Made by a program: the position numbers and the translations under genes
Assembly (NCBI GenBank): GCA_035578905.1
Contig: JAQJVL010000004.1
Coordinates: 4,507,582-4,571,581, forward strand
Source: Stictocephala bisonia
Lineage: Eukaryota; Arthropoda; Insecta; Hemiptera; Membracidae
Length of the DNA: 64,000 nucleotides
Direction of reading: 5' to 3'
The notes under the pieces: model-generated
Databases searched by the model: none
Told to the model about the DNA's origin: nothing
What the model saw: the letters and a program-made list of their open reading frames with translations, nothing else
In this document: one piece after another, positions 59,218 to 64,000 of the stretch
Layout: every line of letters begins with the position of its first letter
How positions within the stretch are numbered: the stretch's first letter is position 1

Positions 59218-62200
59218 CAGGGGCGGCCCGTGATATACGCGAACTACGCGGCCGCGGGTGGCGCCGCGAGGAGAGGGGCGCCGTGGGGGCGCTGTGCACG
59301 TGCGCCCTGCACTGACTAATACACCGCTACCTGCTCGCTACACACGCCCCACCCCTTACGCGAGTGACATGGAACCGTCCGCATGACTCATATGTCTATT
59401 TCTGTTCCGTTCGCAGTCTCGCAGTTACGGTCACTGTTAGCGCCGCTTCGCAAGCACCCTCGCCGTGACAGCTGTCTGTCTTACTATTTTATATAATTAC
59501 ATTGATGTGCGTTGTACTGTAGTAAGTTGTAAAATTAATGCCGTGCGTGTACTGAGTAATTTGAATTATTTTATTACTCTTTTTTCTTAGGGTATATAAA
59601 AAGTGACGTTTTAACACGAAATGTCGAGCAAGAAAAAACATCTGGAGCATTTAACCGCAAAAGAAAGTTGCAGCAATCTAAAGAAGATGAAAAGCAGTGT
59701 AAAGCACTGCAAAGGTTTTTAACAAATCCACCATTATGTGCGAGTGCATCAATAAGCGTAGAGACAACCGAATTAGATCATGATGTTGACAATAATTTAC
59801 CAATAACTGAATCTGAGGTTCTGCCTGGACCGTCAACCAGTCAATTCCATAGTTATCTAGCTACAGAAACACCATTTCCACCATCAAATATTGATTGTGA
59901 CGATTCTGTAGCCGCCACCAAAGTTGTGGATGATGATTTATTAGTTGATACAGTGATGTCATCTTCATCTACGTCTGTTGTTACGCATAGTCAACAAGTC
60001 ATTGAAATTGTAAGTTGATTGTTGATTTAATTTTAACTAAAATGTTGTTTTATGGGTGTTTTGAGGCTTTATGTACGGGTTTAAAAAACCAACATTATAA
60101 CCCCTAGAAACAGTTATAAATTTGGCACTCTTGCTTAACGTATTAGAGCCTAATTTTGTAAAATATATTAATTAAAATAGTCAACCATTTTAATTTGTTA
60201 ATATAAAATTTCTCTTATATCGTTTTGCATTAGTTAATAACATTTTAAGTGACTCTAAATAAGTCAATTTATTGAAGATTTGATAACAATCTACGGTATT
60301 TATCAAAATTGCACAAAGAATAACGGAGTTTTTTTACTTTCAGCTTCTACACTTTTTCCTGTTTTACATAGGCCTATATAATGAAGTTTGGGTACACGAT
60401 TAAGGAAGCATTTTTTAACTTATTTAACTTACTTAGCATTTTTAGGATAAATAGGTCCAGCAATAACCTCGGCCAACTTAGTTGGATTATTAATCATGAA
60501 TATGATATGATTAGGCCTACCGTTTCAATATGGTGGCCGCAAACAAAAAACACACAAATGTTTAAGCCCTTATTTGACTTTTATTTAAACCAATTTTTAT
60601 TTTATACCACCATAACATAGATAGGTGTAAAAGATGTTTTAAAAATGTTTACTATATTTTAGTTAAACCTAAATAGGAAGGCCTATTTATTATAGACTAT
60701 AATAAAATATAGATATAAATATTGCATTAAATATTTGAAATCCTGAAAAGGGTAATTTAACAGACTTATCACACATCATACATCTCTTGCGATTACACCA
60801 CGATGCCAACTATAATGTTTTGTTTTGTCTTCCAGGAACCGAACAAGGACACAAACACTTACCTGTGATTTCAAATGATTGTGGGAAGTGGCCACCCAAA
60901 ATAAATGACGAGGTACGGAATGTGCTTGTTGAACGAGGGCCTCAGCAAGTCACTGACAAAGAGTTTCCTGCGGACAGTAAAGGTAGGAGATTTTCTTCAA
61001 ATCATTACACAAGGAAGCTGTGCAACGGAGAACAAGTTCACAGAAATTGGGTACTATACTCAATATCGAAAAATGCAGCATTTTGTTTTCCTTGCAAACT
61101 GTTTGGAAACACGAATTCTCTTCTTGCTAGTGACCAAGGGTATTCTGACTGGCAAAACCTACACAAGACTTTGACCAGTCACGAGAAATCCTCTGCTCAT
61201 GTTAAAAACTGTACGTTTTGGCGTGAGCTCTCTGTACGTTTACGATTAAACAAAACTATTGATGAAGAACATGAAAGACTTATCCATGCTGAAACTGAAC
61301 ATTGGCACCAAGTCCTGAAACGATTACTGTGTATAGTACAGTTTTTGGGGACACAGGGGTTGGCCTTTCGAGGGAAAAAGGATGTTCTTTTTGAACGTAA
61401 CAACGGAAACTTTTTAAAATTGGTAGAACACATAGCAAAGTTTGATGTTTTTATGGCTGAACATGTGAGAAGGATCAACTCAAAAGAAACACACGTTCAT
61501 TATTTGAGCAAAAATATCCAAAGCGAGTTCATTCTGTTCTTGTCAGCCAAGATCCAAGATAAAATCTTGCAAGACCTACAGCAAGCCACATATTATTCGA
61601 TAATATTAGACTGCACTCCTGACGTTAGCCATACTGAGCAAATGACGTTTGTGATAAGATTTGTGAAGATTACTGAAAATGAAGATGTGGTAATTAAAGA
61701 ACATTTTTTAGGTTTCATTCCTATTAAAGATTCATCAGGTGAAGGTCTCACAGAAGCATTATTGAAAGAACTAAAGGAACGAGGAATTCCTTTAAAAAAC
61801 ATGAGGGGTCAGGGCTATGATAATGGTTCGGCAATGAAGGGAAAGCATGTTGGAGTTCAGAAGAGGATCCTTGATCTAAATCCTAGAGCATTTTATGTTC
61901 TATGTGGAAACCACTCCCTGAACTTGGTAATTAACGATGCAGCTCTGTCTTGCAATAGTGCAGTAGACTGTTTCAGCACCATACAAGAAATATATAACTT
62001 TTTTTCAAGTTCTACTCAAAGATGGAGTATTTTGCTGAAAAACGTTTCGAGTCTAACAGTCAAACCACTCTGCAACACTAGGTGGGAAAGTAGAATTGAG
62101 GCATTATTACCCTTGAGGTACCATATTGAAGAAGTATATGATGCATTATATGAAGCTTCTCAAGACAAGAACCTTGATGTATTTAGAAGAAATGCTGCCG

Positions 62201-63514
62201 TAGGACTAGTAAAAAAACTGCAAAGCTTCAAGTTTCTGTGTTGTATTGTAACTTGGCATGAGATCCTGTATAAAACAAACATGGTTAGTAAACTGATGCA
62301 AAAGGTCACAAATGATCTTCCAAGTTCAATAGATCTTCTTAAGAGTGTAAAATCATTTTTGGAAACTATGAGATCTGAAGGACTAAACAGCGTTATTACT
62401 GATGCAAAGGAACTTGCAGAAAAAATTGATGCTGCAGGGGACTTTGAACAAGAAAAAACAGTTAGACCAAGAAGAGTTAAAAAACAATTTTCTTACGAGA
62501 GTGAAGATGAAGCTGCAAGTTCTGGTAAAGATTTGTTTAAAGTAAATTTCTTCTTTGTTGTGCTTGATAGAGCAATATCCTTGTTAAAGGAGAGATTTGA
62601 ACTGATGGAAAACCATACATAGTGAAGGTTTTAAATTTCTCTATGATATTGCTAGCTTAGGAAAAGCATGGAGTGAATCAGAGTTGAAGAAAGCCTGCAA
62701 ACACCTTGAAACAGTTTTGAGCGGTGGTGATGGAGATGACAAACCAAAAGAATATGACATTAACGGAGATGAGCTGTTTGATGAGCTTCAAATCTTTGGA
62801 CCAATGCTGCCCCCTAGAAGTCACCCAGCTGGAGCGTTGTCTTTTATAACCAAACGTGGTTATGTGGATACTTTTCCAAATATTTTTGTAGCATTGAGAA
62901 TCTTGTTAACGCTGCCAGTATCCGTGGCCAGTGGCGAAAGAAGTTTTCCAAATTAAAACTGATAAAAACTTACCTTCGATCAAATTTGAGCCAAGAACAC
63001 TTAAGTGGTCTAGTAACCTTGGCGATTGAAAATGATGCCCTAAATGTAATGGAAACGGACATTCTACTGCAAGAGTTTTCAAAATTAAAAGCCAGACGAA
63101 TTCCTTTTTAACTGCAACATTGAGTATCTTAATTGTAATTATTAGGCTGTTATTTTTTAATTTGAATTGTCTGTAATACAACCTGACGTTTAACAATGAC
63201 TTGTACACACAATATTGATTGTAGACGATTTTGTGTTTTCCATCATACATCACATAACTTAATAATGTAATGTATCGTAATTGTAGTCTACAATGTGTCA
63301 CTGTATTTGTAAATGAACACTGGTAAATAAACATAAACTCTGGTTTGCCAGCTATTTTTTTCTCCTAATTTGTTCCCCTTTGTTTACTATTTAGTTAGGT
63401 ACAAGGTATGTGACATTTACTGTTCTACGGTGTAGTGTATGACGGTTTATCGGGGGGGGGGGGCGCCAAAACTACTGTTTGCTTACACTATAAAATTAGC
63501 TAGGGCCGGCCCTG
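59218..63514 (+). mobile_element. Complete hAT-superfamily DNA transposon (4297 bp)
   Basis: The element starts CAGGGGCGGCCCG and its other end, read inward on the minus strand, is CAGGGCCGGCCC, so the terminal inverted repeats match apart from one or two bases. It is flanked on both sides by GATGAAGC (59210-59217 and 63515-63522), a perfect 8-bp target-site duplication of the length expected for hAT. The first 130 bases are very rich in CpG. A run of 12 G lies near the 3' end (63452-63463). The element carries a spliced, frameshifted transposase. It sits in the right arm of a long inverted repeat. The identical duplication suggests a fairly recent insertion. Confidence 0.93.
59621..63111 (+). 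pseudogene. hAT transposase, TTF zinc finger / DUF4371 type (ZMYM1-like), frameshifted
   Basis: Three coding blocks form one transposase. The N-terminal block starts at an ATG (59621, MSSKKK) but needs a one-base shift near 59640 to enter the open frame SGAFNRKRKLQQSKED; it ends at a donor GTAAGT at 60010. The main block follows an acceptor at 60834-60835 and runs to a stop at 62622. It holds a TTF-type finger (CFPCKLF followed by a TSHEKSSAH segment), the LDCTPDVSHTEQ segment with a probable catalytic Asp, and the CGNHSLNL motif. The C-terminal block needs a shift near 62615 (HSEGFKFLYDIASL) and another at about 62948 in the hAT dimerisation motif ASGERSF. It ends at TAA 63109. The exon junction phase is also not clean. 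Transposase cuts and pastes the element in family members; this copy is probably dead unless the shifts are assembly errors. Confidence 0.85.
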
Positions 63515-64000
63515 GATGAAGCTCATGTGGAAAGGAGGACTAGATTCTTGAACAAAAACTGAATGGCTTTAATTCACTGCCTTTGTGAGTGGATTCTTAT
63601 TCATTACTGTTATCTGTCTCTTTTCACATGCTGATAAGGAAGTGGCCAGACTATGGCAGAATATTTTCTGACTTAGATATTTTGTTTATCTCGTGCTATA
63701 TCACATACTGATAAGGAAGTGGCCTTTTATGGGCAGATATTTTCTGACAAAGATATATTGTTTATCTTGTGGTTGTTTTGCACCCAAACATTTCTGATAT
63801 GAAAGCTATCTCCCCATTTATGTTTTCTGGAACCGGAACCGCAGAACCAAGATTTTTCCATTGGTTCTTGGTTCCGGTTCTTTTATCAAGAACCGATAGA
63901 ACCTTGATTGAACATGTAGACTGATAAAAGTTTATCTTTTCAATAGGAAAAACCGGTTTGAAAAAAAAAAATTACACCTATAAAAATATGGTTTTAAAAT

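Larger units (their letters stand above)
57285..63912. mobile_element. Long inverted-repeat (foldback-like) element with a hAT in its right arm
   Basis: The left arm (about 57285-58035) and right arm (about 58918-59209 continuing at 63523-63912) are inverted copies. Shared marks are AACCGGAACCG near each end, GGAGATAGCTTTCATATCAGA, the TGAATTAAAGCCATTCAG segment and the CCTAGG-containing segment near the loop. The loop (58036-58917) is AT-rich without coding sequence. The TAGGGATGGGTC motif at the left (57262) recurs as TAGTGATGGGTC at 58045, so two related ends may be nested. I could not define a target-site duplication, so the exact limits are uncertain. Confidence 0.75.

Noticed and set aside
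61197..61802. Minus-strand frames opposite the hAT transposase
   Set aside because: They are shadows of the clearly coding plus frame.

Overview
The window looks like animal, and most probably insect, nuclear DNA. It is AT-rich, has large spliceosomal introns, and is dominated by repeats. The only clear host gene is a class I fructose-bisphosphate aldolase whose protein closely resembles insect aldolases. The transposon set (mariner, PIF/Harbinger, a hAT with TTF/DUF4371-like features, several non-LTR families, tRNA- and 5S-derived SINEs) would suit a hemimetabolous insect such as a hemipteran. That placement is inference, and the species cannot be named from the sequence.

Layout. 1-31000 has no convincing host gene. 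It is AT-rich intergenic DNA broken by a foldback MITE (1561-2632), minisatellites with units of about 36 bp (4081-4441 and 13290-14326), 50/52 bp (4786-6703), 112 bp (16105-17208), 78 bp (18617-21822) and 129 bp (24051-24437), a 5S-rRNA-derived SINE (22083-22344), a decayed PIF copy (23458-23947) and GC-rich islands. 31116-48104 holds the aldolase gene on the + strand: six coding exons give 364 codons with every splice phase consistent, spread over 16.7 kb. Its introns carry non-LTR fragments on both strands, a mariner flanked by TA, minisatellite DNA and a tRNA-like SINE. 48110-57260 is again intergenic: a plus-strand RT remnant, a second copy of the foldback MITE, a minus-strand non-LTR element with endonuclease and RT parts split by a SINE, and a PIF-derived element with TIRs and a TAA duplication. 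57285-63912 is a long inverted repeat whose right arm is split by a complete 4.3-kb hAT element with a perfect 8-bp target-site duplication and a frameshifted transposase.

The aldolase is the only gene likely to serve the organism (glycolysis and gluconeogenesis). Everything else recognised is mobile or tandemly repeated DNA. The most distinctive structural points are a 36-bp minisatellite family recurring at four or more sites, one of them inside a retroelement in an aldolase intron; a five-unit higher-order period (390 bp) in the 78-bp array; two SINEs with unrelated Pol III heads but the same tail; and the datable nesting of hAT in foldback. I saw no CRISPR, operon, prokaryotic or evident defence system, and I do not claim an undescribed system.
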